10,426 bases of DNA from an uncultured archaeon (GCA_902386085.1 CABMIA010000121.1:1-10426); one strand, 5' to 3'. Positions 1-6,289 are shown, numbered from the stretch's first letter. The notes: a model not told the origin generated them from the sequence alone. Made by a program: numbers and translations.

Positions 1-593
1 CCTGCCCCGCAGCAGCTTGATTTGCCTTCGTACGGGACACTTTCAGCCCCCGTAGCCTCCACAAGTTCATCGAAGAACACGGGACATTCGGCTTTCCCGA
101 GTTTTTTCTCTTTTGTGGGTTTAAGAAGATGACAGCCGTAATGCACCGCGACTCTCAGGTCAAGAGGTTTTTCAATGAACTTCCCCAGTTTCCCCGGGCT
201 TATATCCTTATAGAGAAATTCTATTATATGCCGCACTTCGATCTCTCCCCTGTATTCTTTATCTATTTTTTCCAGGTGACTGTTCACCTCATCCCGAATA
301 CTGCTATCGTTCTTCAGGATATTATTTGCGTCCATCAGCGAACTGAAACACCCGTTGCAAATTGTTAGAATGTCGGTTTTCTTCTCTTCAGCAAGCACAA
401 GGTTCCTTGACGCAAGCGTGAGCCAGGTAATCCGGTCAAACGACCGGAATACTCCGGGGGCAGGACAGCATGAAGCCTCTTTCAATTCGCTCCATTCGAT
501 TTCAAGCCTGTCCAGGACAAGTTTTGTAGCTTTTTCTATGCCAGGATAACGGTTCGGGATGAGACATCCCAGGAAAAGTGACAGCTCTTTCAT
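1..593 (-). CDS. hdrB: Heterodisulfide reductase subunit B (HdrB), C-terminus cut off by the window edge
   Basis: HdrB carries the catalytic non-cubane iron-sulfur centres that reduce the CoM-S-S-CoB heterodisulfide, in the cytoplasm. I translated this frame by hand; 197 residues are visible from an ATG at 593. The first cysteine-rich CCG motif is complete: C10, C42-C43 and C79-x2-C82, with spacings of 31 and 35 that match the family pattern CX31-39CCX35-36CXXC. The second motif begins with C154 and C194-C195, and its closing CXXC lies beyond the edge. HdrB is usually about 290-300 residues, so roughly one third is missing. The start codon overlaps the hdrC stop as ATGA, so the two are probably translationally coupled. 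No hdrA is visible; it may lie further left or elsewhere. A related CCG-domain protein from an Hdr-like complex is possible, but pairing with HdrC makes HdrB the best call. Confidence 0.92.
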   Translation of the reverse strand, partial: MKELSLFLGCLIPNRYPGIEKATKLVLDRLEIEWSELKEASCCPAPGVFRSFDRITWLTLASRNLVLAEEKKTDILTICNGCFSSLMDANNILKNDSSIRDEVNSHLEKIDKEYRGEIEVRHIIEFLYKDISPGKLGKFIEKPLDLRVAVHYGCHLLKPTKEKKLGKAECPVFFDELVEATGAESVPYEGKSSCCGA

Positions 594-1033
594 TCTTTAA
601 TCAGCTCAAAGAATCCGGTTGACTTAAGAAGTTTTTTTACTTCTTCCCGCGCCTCAGGGTACTTGCACACTGTTTCCGGCAATCCCATCCCTATTTTTTC
701 CCTGATTTCCATATGCTTATCGTCCAGGGGGATCGCCTGTCCTGTTTCGACGAGGAATCTGCATACATTCCTGTGGGCAGGTAATATTTTGCCTTTTTTG
801 ACGGCTTCACTCCTGAGCAAAAGTATGGCATCAGTTATCTTAATCCCGCGCGGACATCGTTCCTGGCAGTTGTAACAGGTGGTGCACATCCAGAGTTCCT
901 GGTCAGAAGAGATATCCTTCTTTATCGAATCCTTTACAATCCGCCTTACGTTGAGGTTTGTGTACCTGCCTGAAGGGCAGCTTCCTGTACAGGTACCGCA
1001 CTGGATACAGGCGAGTATCTCTCTGTTTTTCAT
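590..1033 (-). CDS. hdrC: Heterodisulfide reductase subunit C (HdrC), iron-sulfur protein
   Basis: HdrC is a small soluble protein that passes electrons between HdrA and HdrB through two [4Fe-4S] clusters. The 147-residue product has two CxxCxxCxxxC ferredoxin motifs, one at C9, C12, C15 and C19 and the second at C50, C53, C56 and C60, each closed by a proline. The C-terminal half is helical and charged. No membrane segment is present, so this is the cytoplasmic HdrABC type, not the membrane HdrDE type, in which the two halves are fused as HdrD. It is the first gene of a hdrC-hdrB unit, and its TGA stop overlaps the hdrB ATG by 4 nt. No Shine-Dalgarno sequence precedes the ATG, and a TATA element lies about 25 nt upstream, so the mRNA is probably leaderless. 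Confidence 0.93.
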   Translation of the reverse strand: MKNREILACIQCGTCTGSCPSGRYTNLNVRRIVKDSIKKDISSDQELWMCTTCYNCQERCPRGIKITDAILLLRSEAVKKGKILPAHRNVCRFLVETGQAIPLDDKHMEIREKIGMGLPETVCKYPEAREEVKKLLKSTGFFELIKE

Positions 1034-1052
1034 TGAGTGAATAATGTATATA

Positions 1053-1062
1053 CTTATATTTA
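1053..1062 (-). promoter_or_regulatory. Probable TATA box for hdrCB
   Basis: On the minus strand this reads TAAATATAAG, centred about 25 nt before the hdrC ATG. That is the archaeal TATA-to-start spacing, so transcription would begin at or next to the start codon. No ribosome binding site lies between them. The 152-nt gap to the divergent GYD gene holds both promoters and nothing else I can identify. Confidence 0.5.
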
Positions 1063-1135
1063 ATACTTTAATGGGAAAACTTGTTGATAGGTGAAATTTT
1101 ACATAGAAGCTGTTATTGATTACGTACCTGAAAAC

Positions 1136-1142
1136 ATATATA
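1136..1142 (+). promoter_or_regulatory. Probable TATA box for the GYD-domain gene
   Basis: The sequence ATATATA here predicts transcription from about 1165, which would give a leader of about 20 nt. That leader contains a strong Shine-Dalgarno sequence, GGAGGT at 1173-1178, seven bases before the ATG. This differs from neighbouring genes, whose TATA boxes lie so close to the start that no leader is expected. Confidence 0.45.
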
Positions 1143-1185
1143 CAGGAAATCCCTAATTAAAGAATGGGAATTGGAGGTATAACCT

Positions 1186-1470
1186 ATGGGAAAATATATC
1201 ATAATTTCTAACCTGACAGATGAAGGTGCAAAAACTCTCAAGAAAAATCCAGAAAGAGTAAAGGAAGTCAATTCAGAGCTTAAAAATATGGGAATAGATG
1301 TGCTTGACCAGTATGCAGTCCTTGGAAATTTCGACTTCCTTACCATTGTGGAAGCTGATGATGAAAATATGGTCGCCAGGGCAGTCGTGGAAATTTTATC
1401 CCGCGGCAGCATCAGGACAGCGACATACAGGGCAGTGCCAATAAACGAGTTCATCGAGTCGCTCAAGTAG
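1186..1470 (+). CDS. GYD-domain protein, function unknown
   Basis: This 94-residue protein resembles the GYD family of small alpha/beta proteins, which are related to dimeric ferredoxin-like barrels. It opens with a strand (KYIIISNLTDEG), followed by a helix rich in Lys and Glu, a second strand pair around YAVLGNFDFLTIVEADDE (residues about 43-60), a helix, and a last strand ending near residue 85. The family-type segment is LGNFDFLTIVEA, near residues 46-57. No catalytic residues are known for the family. The start is well supported by GGAGGT seven bases upstream. It lies upstream of ribC in the same direction with a 74-nt gap that has its own TATA-like element, so co-transcription is uncertain. 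Function cannot be assigned from sequence. Confidence 0.8.
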   Translation: MGKYIIISNLTDEGAKTLKKNPERVKEVNSELKNMGIDVLDQYAVLGNFDFLTIVEADDENMVARAVVEILSRGSIRTATYRAVPINEFIESLK

Positions 1471-1505
1471 AACGACAATAACCGAGTCCGGGTTAAAGAA
1501 TTTAA

Positions 1506-2009
<504 letters not shown>

Positions 2010-2018
2010 TTGAGGATT

Positions 2019-2327
2019 ATGGTGGAACCTATCGTTTTAAGAGAATATATCGAGTACAGTCCGGGGTCGGTCGTCAGCAAGACCCTGAAACAGAACACGG
2101 CAGGTACTATAACATTATTTTCATTCGATGCCGGACAGGGATTGAGCGAGCATTCCGCGCCATTTGACGCGGTGGTCCTGGTGATTGATGGTGAGGAGCT
2201 ATTCACAATCGGAGGCGAAGAATGCAGTCTCAAGGAAGGCCAGATGGTTATAATGCCCGCAAATGTGCCTCATGCGGTGAAAGCTTTGCGGAAGTTCAAA
2301 ATGCTTCTCACAATGCTGCGTGCATGA
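2019..2327 (+). CDS. Small single-domain cupin, function unknown
   Basis: This is a 102-residue single-domain cupin. Motif 1 lies around GLSEHSAPFDAVVLVIDG (residues 41-58) and motif 2 around GQMVIMPANVPH (74-85). Of the usual metal ligands, H45 and H85 remain. The second His and the Glu of motif 1 are replaced by Ala (A47, A51), and the family-type HSAPxDA sequence suggests D50 could take part. The C-terminus FKMLLTMLRA resembles a recurrent group of small archaeal and bacterial cupins. I chose the ATG at 2019. A TTG at 2010, directly after the ribC stop, would add three residues but has no better signal, and GAGG at 2012-2015 fits the ATG only with short spacing. The gene follows ribC closely, but a flavin-related role is a guess. 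Confidence 0.82.
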   Translation: MVEPIVLREYIEYSPGSVVSKTLKQNTAGTITLFSFDAGQGLSEHSAPFDAVVLVIDGEELFTIGGEECSLKEGQMVIMPANVPHAVKALRKFKMLLTMLRA

Positions 2328-2354
2328 AGCATTACGGTTCCAATCAAAAACATC

Positions 2355-2360
2355 TTTATA
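2355..2360 (+). promoter_or_regulatory. Probable TATA box for the 65-residue Cys protein
   Basis: The sequence TTTATA is preceded by an A-rich stretch and lies about 27 nt before the ATG at 2385, predicting a leaderless transcript. A GAGGT at 2362-2366 is 18 nt from the ATG, too far to be a normal Shine-Dalgarno sequence. The gene is therefore probably transcribed separately from ribC-cupin. Confidence 0.45.
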
Positions 2361-2384
2361 CGAGGTAGTGACAATAATCCCCAT

Positions 2385-2582
2385 ATGAAGCCAAAAAAAT
2401 GCTGCTATATGGAGAGAGAATATACTGACGCATGTGTGGCGTATAGCGTTTCCAGCGAACTGGGTGAAGGCGCAAAAGAAATGGGCATGAACAATATGCA
2501 TTGTATGCGTCTTCTGATGGACATTGCAGAAATCATGAATACGCCATATTCGGCAGGTTCCGAGGATGAAGATGAGTTCTAA
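2385..2582 (+). CDS. Small cysteine-containing protein, unknown function
   Basis: This 65-residue protein belongs to no family whose function I know. It has four cysteines: an adjacent pair C6-C7, then C17 and C40, with H39 next to the last. That set could bind a metal or cluster, or provide redox thiols. The middle is predicted helical (residues about 21-33 and 38-51), rich in Met, and the C-terminus is acidic (EDEDEF). No signal peptide or membrane segment is visible, so it should be cytoplasmic. A promoter-like TATA at the right distance, an ATG start, a compact charged composition and good fit between its neighbours support a real gene. It lies between the cupin and tRNA-Asn on the same strand. 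Homologues among methanogens are likely but untested here. Confidence 0.65.
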   Translation: MKPKKCCYMEREYTDACVAYSVSSELGEGAKEMGMNNMHCMRLLMDIAEIMNTPYSAGSEDEDEF

Positions 2583-2587
2583 AAATC

Positions 2588-2615
2588 AAAAGGCTTAAAT
2601 TACATAATGCCTTTT
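2588..2615 (+). repeat. Inverted repeat around the probable tRNA-Asn TATA box
   Basis: AAAAGGC at 2588-2594 is perfectly complementary to GCCTTTT at 2609-2615, with a 14-nt spacer. The spacer begins TTAAATTA, a good archaeal TATA box about 38 nt before the mature tRNA-Asn end, so transcription would begin near 2624. The repeat starts 6 nt after the stop of the 65-residue protein and ends in four Ts. It could be that gene's terminator, an operator around the tRNA promoter, or both. Confidence 0.5.
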
Positions 2616-2635
2616 AAGAACCGCCTCGATTAAGA

Positions 2636-2708
2636 GCCGCCATAACTCAGCTGGTAGAGTGCCTGGCTGTTAACCAGGATGTCACAGGTTCGAGCCCTGT
2701 TGGCGGCG
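2636..2708 (+). tRNA. tRNA-Asn (GTT anticodon)
   Basis: A complete 73-nt cloverleaf. The 7-bp acceptor stem pairs GCCGCCA with TGGCGGC and has discriminator G at 2708. The D stem is ACTC/GAGT, the anticodon stem is CCTGG/CCAGG around the loop CTGTTAA (anticodon GTT at 2669-2671), the variable loop is 5 nt, and the T stem is ACAGG/CCTGT with loop TTCGAGC. There is no intron and CCA is not encoded. A probable TATA box lies at 2595-2602. Confidence 0.97.
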
Positions 2709-2733
2709 TCCACCGGACAAGTTTTATTTTTTT
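2709..2733 (+). terminator. T-rich spacer between the tRNAs, possible terminator
   Basis: The 25-nt gap between the tRNAs begins with part of a small inverted repeat (GTCC-ACC-GGAC, 2708-2718) and ends in a T-tract, TTTTATTTTTTT at 2722-2733, that touches the second tRNA. Oligo-T on the coding strand is the usual archaeal termination signal. No TATA-like element lies in the 25-nt spacer at the right distance for the second tRNA, so read-through and processing of a two-tRNA transcript is the alternative. Confidence 0.4.
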
Positions 2734-2808
2734 GGGCCCGTAGCTTAGTCCGGTTAGAGCGCCCGGCTCATAACCGGGCGGTCACCGGTTCAAATCCGGT
2801 CGGGCCCA
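2734..2808 (+). tRNA. tRNA with CAT anticodon: elongator Met or Ile2
   Basis: A complete 75-nt cloverleaf. The acceptor stem is GGGCCCG/CGGGCCC with discriminator A at 2808. The D stem is GCTT/GAGC, the anticodon stem is CCCGG/CCGGG around CTCATAA (anticodon CAT at 2769-2771), and the T stem is ACCGG/CCGGT with loop TTCAAAT. There is no intron and CCA is not encoded. It is unlikely to be the initiator: the G1-C72 end and an anticodon stem lacking three consecutive G-C pairs next to the loop do not fit. Elongator Met and the Ile tRNA whose C34 is modified to agmatidine share this anticodon. I cannot separate them with certainty by eye. Confidence 0.93.
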
Positions 2809-2849
2809 CTTACGTTTCCCCAAAATCTTCCGATTATCAATAACATCCA

Positions 2850-3593
2850 TCATCTCAAATACATCCATTCATCACTTCCGTATTTCTTCAATGCAAGCTC
2901 ACGCGCCATCGTAAGTTCATCCCTGCTCCATGTACCTATTTCGAAATCCTTACCCTTTGTAAAAGCCCGGACAAGCGCCTCATAGACATCCTCCTTGCCG
3001 GCGTCGCAATGGTTTGAAATGCACGTAACCCTTTCCCGTGCATCTTTTATCATCTTGCCGGAGATCTTCTGCCTGCTCACATTCAGCACGCTGAACATGG
3101 TTTCCAGGTCAAGGTTATAAAGCAAGGTCCCATGCTGGAACAGCACACCTCCCCGCCTTGTCTGCGCGCTGCCTGAGATTTTTTTCCCGCCTACCAGGAT
3201 ATCATTTACCGGCCGGAATTCTGCTTTTATATCAATCCTTTCAAGTCCACTTACTATCCATCCGCAGATTATCCTGTATGATTCTATGATGTTTTTCGGA
3301 AATATATTCAGAGGCGCAGCCACACTGTATGTTATTTCTCCTTCGCAGTCGTGGAATACGGCTCCTCCGCCTGTGAATCTCCTGACACAATCAATGCCCA
3401 ATTCCCTGCATATCTCAAGGTTTACCTCATCCCTGATGCCCTGGAAATAGCCTATAGAAACCGCACTCGGTTTATAGTTATAAAATCTTATTGTGGGAAT
3501 CGAGCTGTTCCTTACGCTTTCACCTGCAACTTCATCCAGGGCCATGTTCATGCAGGCATCGTATGTTTCCAGTTCCACTACCCGCCATTTCAT
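2850..3593 (-). CDS. lplA: Lipoate-protein ligase A, catalytic subunit
   Basis: This enzyme activates lipoate with ATP and transfers it to a lysine of lipoyl-domain proteins. The 247-residue product has the signature RRFTGGGAVFHD (residues 71-82), which shapes the lipoyl-AMP pocket, and NDILVGGKKISGSAQ (130-144), in which K138 matches the lysine that contacts the adenylate. HGTLL follows at 154-158. It is the catalytic domain only. As in Thermoplasma acidophilum, the small accessory domain is a separate protein, encoded just upstream as lplB with a 4-nt ATGA overlap. No lipoyl-domain substrate is visible in the window. A biotin ligase or octanoyltransferase of the same fold is less likely because of the LplA-type motifs and the LplB partner. 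It converges on the tRNA pair with a 41-nt gap. Confidence 0.9.
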   Translation of the reverse strand: MKWRVVELETYDACMNMALDEVAGESVRNSSIPTIRFYNYKPSAVSIGYFQGIRDEVNLEICRELGIDCVRRFTGGGAVFHDCEGEITYSVAAPLNIFPKNIIESYRIICGWIVSGLERIDIKAEFRPVNDILVGGKKISGSAQTRRGGVLFQHGTLLYNLDLETMFSVLNVSRQKISGKMIKDARERVTCISNHCDAGKEDVYEALVRAFTKGKDFEIGTWSRDELTMARELALKKYGSDEWMYLR

Positions 3594-3871
3594 CCGAGCG
3601 CCTCCCTGATGACCCGGGCCAGCGATTCCGCGCTGATACCTATCATCTGGACATCCTCAATTTCAACGATACTCCGGATCTTTGAGGCAATGGTTTCCAT
3701 ACCTGCATCTTTTTTCAAACCCACTATAGTTTTTTCTATTCTTTCCAGGGCATCCTCAGGATACATGAAAAAATCTCCGGTGATCTTGAGCTTTTTGATA
3801 GATTCATCATATTCTATCTCCACTTTTACAAGCTTTCCTTCCCTGACTTTTTGCTTTGCACAGGCAATCAT
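3590..3871 (-). CDS. lplB: Lipoate-protein ligase accessory subunit (LplB)
   Basis: This 93-residue protein matches the accessory domain of lipoate-protein ligase, which bacteria such as E. coli carry as the C-terminal domain of LplA and some archaea make as a separate LplB. The segment LKITGDFFMYPEDALERIE (residues 28-46) is typical. In T. acidophilum LplB is needed for the lipoate adenylation step, so the two proteins should act as a heterodimer. It is the first gene of the lplB-lplA unit and its stop overlaps the lplA ATG. The ATG at 3871 is the only usual start codon after the in-frame stop at 3890-3892. The Shine-Dalgarno sequence AAGGAGAA at 3884-3891 is 12 nt away, slightly far, with a two-codon ATG-GTT-TAA reading frame in between. 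It is divergent from glnA, sharing an 83-nt gap. Confidence 0.85.
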   Translation of the reverse strand: MIACAKQKVREGKLVKVEIEYDESIKKLKITGDFFMYPEDALERIEKTIVGLKKDAGMETIASKIRSIVEIEDVQMIGISAESLARVIREALG

Positions 3872-3918
3872 ATTAAACCATATTTCTCCTTAAAGAGCAT
3901 AAGGAATCTCACGAATGA

Positions 3919-3928
3919 TTTATTAATA
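3919..3928 (+). promoter_or_regulatory. Probable TATA box for glnA-nrpR
   Basis: The sequence TTTATTAATA lies about 31 nt before the glnA ATG, predicting transcription from around 3950 and a leader of only a few bases. There is no clear Shine-Dalgarno sequence. I looked for the NrpR operator patterns GGAAN6TTCC and GGTAN6TACC in 3872-3954 and saw neither. Confidence 0.5.
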
Positions 3929-3954
3929 CATATCGTAATTAAAGCGGATTAGAA

Positions 3955-5286
3955 ATGGTTAATATGATAACAAACGAAGAAGTATTAAATTCAATTGAAG
4001 AAAATCAGGTACGGTTTTTAAGACTCCAGTTCGTTGACATAGGTGGCATGGTCAAGAATGTGGGCATCCCGGTATCGCAGGCTGAGAAGGCACTGAAATC
4101 CGGTATAGCCTTTGACGGTTCATCCATCGAGGGTTTTGTCAGGATCGAAGAATCAGATATGATCCTGAAGCCTGACATCAACACATACAACATTCTCCCC
4201 TGGGATGTAAGCGATGGCAAGGTCGCAAGAATGATTTGCGATGTTTACAGGCCAGACGGCAAGCCCTTCGAGGGCGATCCGCGCTATGTCCTGAAACGGG
4301 CAATTCAGGAAGCCGCCAAACGCGGATATGTCATGAACACCGGTCCTGAGCTTGAATTCTTTTTCTTCAAAAGAAAAGACGGGGAAGCGACGAATATCCC
4401 GCATGATTTTGGCGGATATTTTGATTTCCCGCCTATTGACCAGGCTGAAGAAATACGCCAGAAAATAGTTAATGACCTTGAAAAAATGGGCTTCAATATA
4501 GAGGCTTCCCATCACGAAGTCTCAATGGGACAGCATGAAATAGATTTCAAATATGCGGATGCCCTGAAGACTGCGGACAATGTGATTACTTTCAAGTTCG
4601 TCACCAAGACAATAGCTCAAAAGAACAACCTGCACGCCTCTTTCATGCCAAAACCGGTATTCGGGATTAACGGCTCAGGCATGCATACGAATATTTCGCT
4701 TTTCAAAAATGGAAAAAACGCCTTCTACGATGAGTCAAAGGATATGGAGGTCAGCGATACACTCCGTTACTTTGTGGGAGGTCTCAAGAAACATGTTAAA
4801 TCGTTCACAGCGGTCACAAACCCGATAGTCAATAGCTACAAGAGGATCGTGCCAGGGTACGAGGCCCCGGTCTATATCGCATGGTCAGGAGCGAACCGTT
4901 CTTCCATGATCCGCATACCGGCAGCGCGGGGAATGAGCACGCGCGTTGAACTTAGAAGCCCTGACCCTTCATGCAACCCGTACCTTTCCTTTGCCGTAAT
5001 CTTAATGGCAGGGCTTGACGGCGTTGAGAACCAGATTGACCCTGGCGAGCCCACCAATCTTAACCTCTTCCATCTGTCGGATGAAGAGAGAAAGAACTAT
5101 GGGATAGATTCATTGCCGGGCAGCCTTAAAGAAGCCCTGGATTACCTGGAAACCGATGATATTATCAGGGAGGCGCTCGGAGAGCACGTATATGCGGACT
5201 TCATGAGGCTTGGAAGGGCTGAATGGGATGCATACAGGATAAGCGTACATGACTGGGAAATCAACCGGTACCTGAACATAATCTAA
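3955..5286 (+). CDS. glnA: Glutamine synthetase, type I (GSI-alpha)
   Basis: GlnA makes glutamine from glutamate, ammonia and ATP as a cytoplasmic dodecamer. The 443-residue product is full length for GSI-alpha. Visible motifs are FDGSSIEGFVRIEESDM (residues 53-69), GPELEFFFF, ASHHEVSMGQHEIDFKYA, HASFMPKPVFGINGSGMHTN around the ATP and glutamate site, and NRSSMIRIPA. R63 in the first motif corresponds to the arginine of Bacillus-type GSI-alpha (R62) linked to glutamine feedback inhibition. The adenylylation tyrosine region of GSI-beta (NLYDLP in E. coli) is replaced by GIDSLPGSLKEAL, so covalent control by adenylylation is not expected. An ATG at 3964 is an alternative start. nrpR follows after 10 nt, so they are probably one operon. 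In Methanosarcina this enzyme is further tuned by 2-oxoglutarate and GlnK, which this sequence cannot show. Confidence 0.97.
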   Translation: MVNMITNEEVLNSIEENQVRFLRLQFVDIGGMVKNVGIPVSQAEKALKSGIAFDGSSIEGFVRIEESDMILKPDINTYNILPWDVSDGKVARMICDVYRPDGKPFEGDPRYVLKRAIQEAAKRGYVMNTGPELEFFFFKRKDGEATNIPHDFGGYFDFPPIDQAEEIRQKIVNDLEKMGFNIEASHHEVSMGQHEIDFKYADALKTADNVITFKFVTKTIAQKNNLHASFMPKPVFGINGSGMHTNISLFKNGKNAFYDESKDMEVSDTLRYFVGGLKKHVKSFTAVTNPIVNSYKRIVPGYEAPVYIAWSGANRSSMIRIPAARGMSTRVELRSPDPSCNPYLSFAVILMAGLDGVENQIDPGEPTNLNLFHLSDEERKNYGIDSLPGSLKEALDYLETDDIIREALGEHVYADFMRLGRAEWDAYRISVHDWEINRYLNII

Positions 5287-5296
5287 TCAAAATAAA

Positions 5297-6289
5297 ATGA
5301 ATACAACAACGATCGACTCGATGGTGCAGCGTAAACTCATAGAGATACTGAGGATACTCTTTGAGAACAACGAACCCATTGGAGCGAGGCTCATAGCAGA
5401 CAAGATGAACGAACGCGGATACCCTATCGGAGAACGGGGTGTCCGCTATCATCTCCGCATCCTGGATGAGCGGGGTCTCACACAGCGCCAGGGATACGAT
5501 GGCAGGATTATTACGGAGAGCGGGATTAATGAGCTTAACAATGCGCTGGTAGGCGACCGTCTTGGATTCATTATCACACGAATAGAAAAGCTCATCTACG
5601 ATACCACGTTCAACCCCAGGACAGGGCAGGGTAATGTTATAATCAACACCTCGGTTTTAGACAAGAAAGACTTCGATAAAACAATGGAGATACTTCATCA
5701 TGTTATGTACGATGGCTATTCCATAAGCCCTTATATAAAACTGATAGATGAGGGCACTGTCACTTCCGATATAAAAATCCCGGAAGGAAAGATAGGGATA
5801 GCGACTATGTGCAGCATAACGATCGACGGGATCCTGATGAAAAACGGTATTCCCGTGAATACCAGATATGGCGGCATACTTGAAGTGAAAAATAGGAAAC
5901 CGCTGTATTTTGAGGATATCATCGTTTACAATGGGACAACCATAGACCCGATGCGGATTTTCATCTCAAAGAAGCTGACGCGTGTTCTTGATGCGGTGGA
6001 TACGGGTTCGGGCAAACTCCTTGCCAACCTCCGGGAGATCCCCGCATCTGCGCTTTCAGACGCTGAAGCCGTCCTCCAATCCGTGATGGATGCAGGGGTC
6101 GGAAGCGTTGCCGAGATAGGAAAACCCGGAAAGTCGGTTCTTAACGCACCCGTTGAAACCGGGAATGTAGGAATTGCAGTATATGCGGGCGTAAATGCAA
6201 TGGCGGCAGTGGAGGAGTCAGGCATTAAGGTTTCCACCTATCCGATCTCCACCATCATTGATTTCAAGGAATTGAAGAAGCTTGAATAG
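5297..6289 (+). CDS. nrpR: Nitrogen repressor NrpR, one-domain type with helix-turn-helix (NrpRI)
   Basis: NrpR is the archaeal repressor of nitrogen-fixation and assimilation genes; 2-oxoglutarate releases it from DNA when nitrogen is scarce. The 330-residue product has an N-terminal winged helix (about residues 10-75, with GERGVRYHLRILDERGL at the recognition region) followed by a single NrpR (DUF128) domain, about 85-325, ending in ISTIIDFKELKKLE. Methanococcus maripaludis NrpR carries two such domains after its helix-turn-helix. Methanosarcina splits them into NrpRI (helix-turn-helix plus one domain) and NrpRII (one domain only). This protein has the NrpRI layout, so a separate NrpRII may exist elsewhere. 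It lies 10 nt behind glnA with no terminator, so it is probably co-transcribed with a gene it represses. The start at 5297 lacks a clear Shine-Dalgarno sequence. Confidence 0.92.
   Translation: MNTTTIDSMVQRKLIEILRILFENNEPIGARLIADKMNERGYPIGERGVRYHLRILDERGLTQRQGYDGRIITESGINELNNALVGDRLGFIITRIEKLIYDTTFNPRTGQGNVIINTSVLDKKDFDKTMEILHHVMYDGYSISPYIKLIDEGTVTSDIKIPEGKIGIATMCSITIDGILMKNGIPVNTRYGGILEVKNRKPLYFEDIIVYNGTTIDPMRIFISKKLTRVLDAVDTGSGKLLANLREIPASALSDAEAVLQSVMDAGVGSVAEIGKPGKSVLNAPVETGNVGIAVYAGVNAMAAVEESGIKVSTYPISTIIDFKELKKLE

Noticed and set aside
129..549. Two short plus-strand open frames near the left edge
   Set aside because: They lie opposite hdrB, whose minus-strand frame has a complete CCG cysteine motif with correct spacings.
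1176..1186. AGGT-ATA-ACCT hairpin over the GYD ribosome binding site
   Set aside because: It is a four-base stem with a three-base loop, too weak to call a translational switch.
1164..1211. A 15-codon frame beginning ATGGGAATTGG just before the GYD gene
   Set aside because: It has no ribosome site of its own, it overlaps the strong GGAGGT of the GYD gene, and its product is unremarkable.
1479..1495. TAACC / GGTTA inverted repeat after the GYD gene as a terminator
   Set aside because: It has a five-base stem and no T-tract follows, so it could be chance.
3351..3893. A 180-codon plus-strand open frame opposite lplB and lplA
   Set aside because: It is the complement of two recognised ligase genes and shows low-complexity Ser-rich translation typical of antisense frames.
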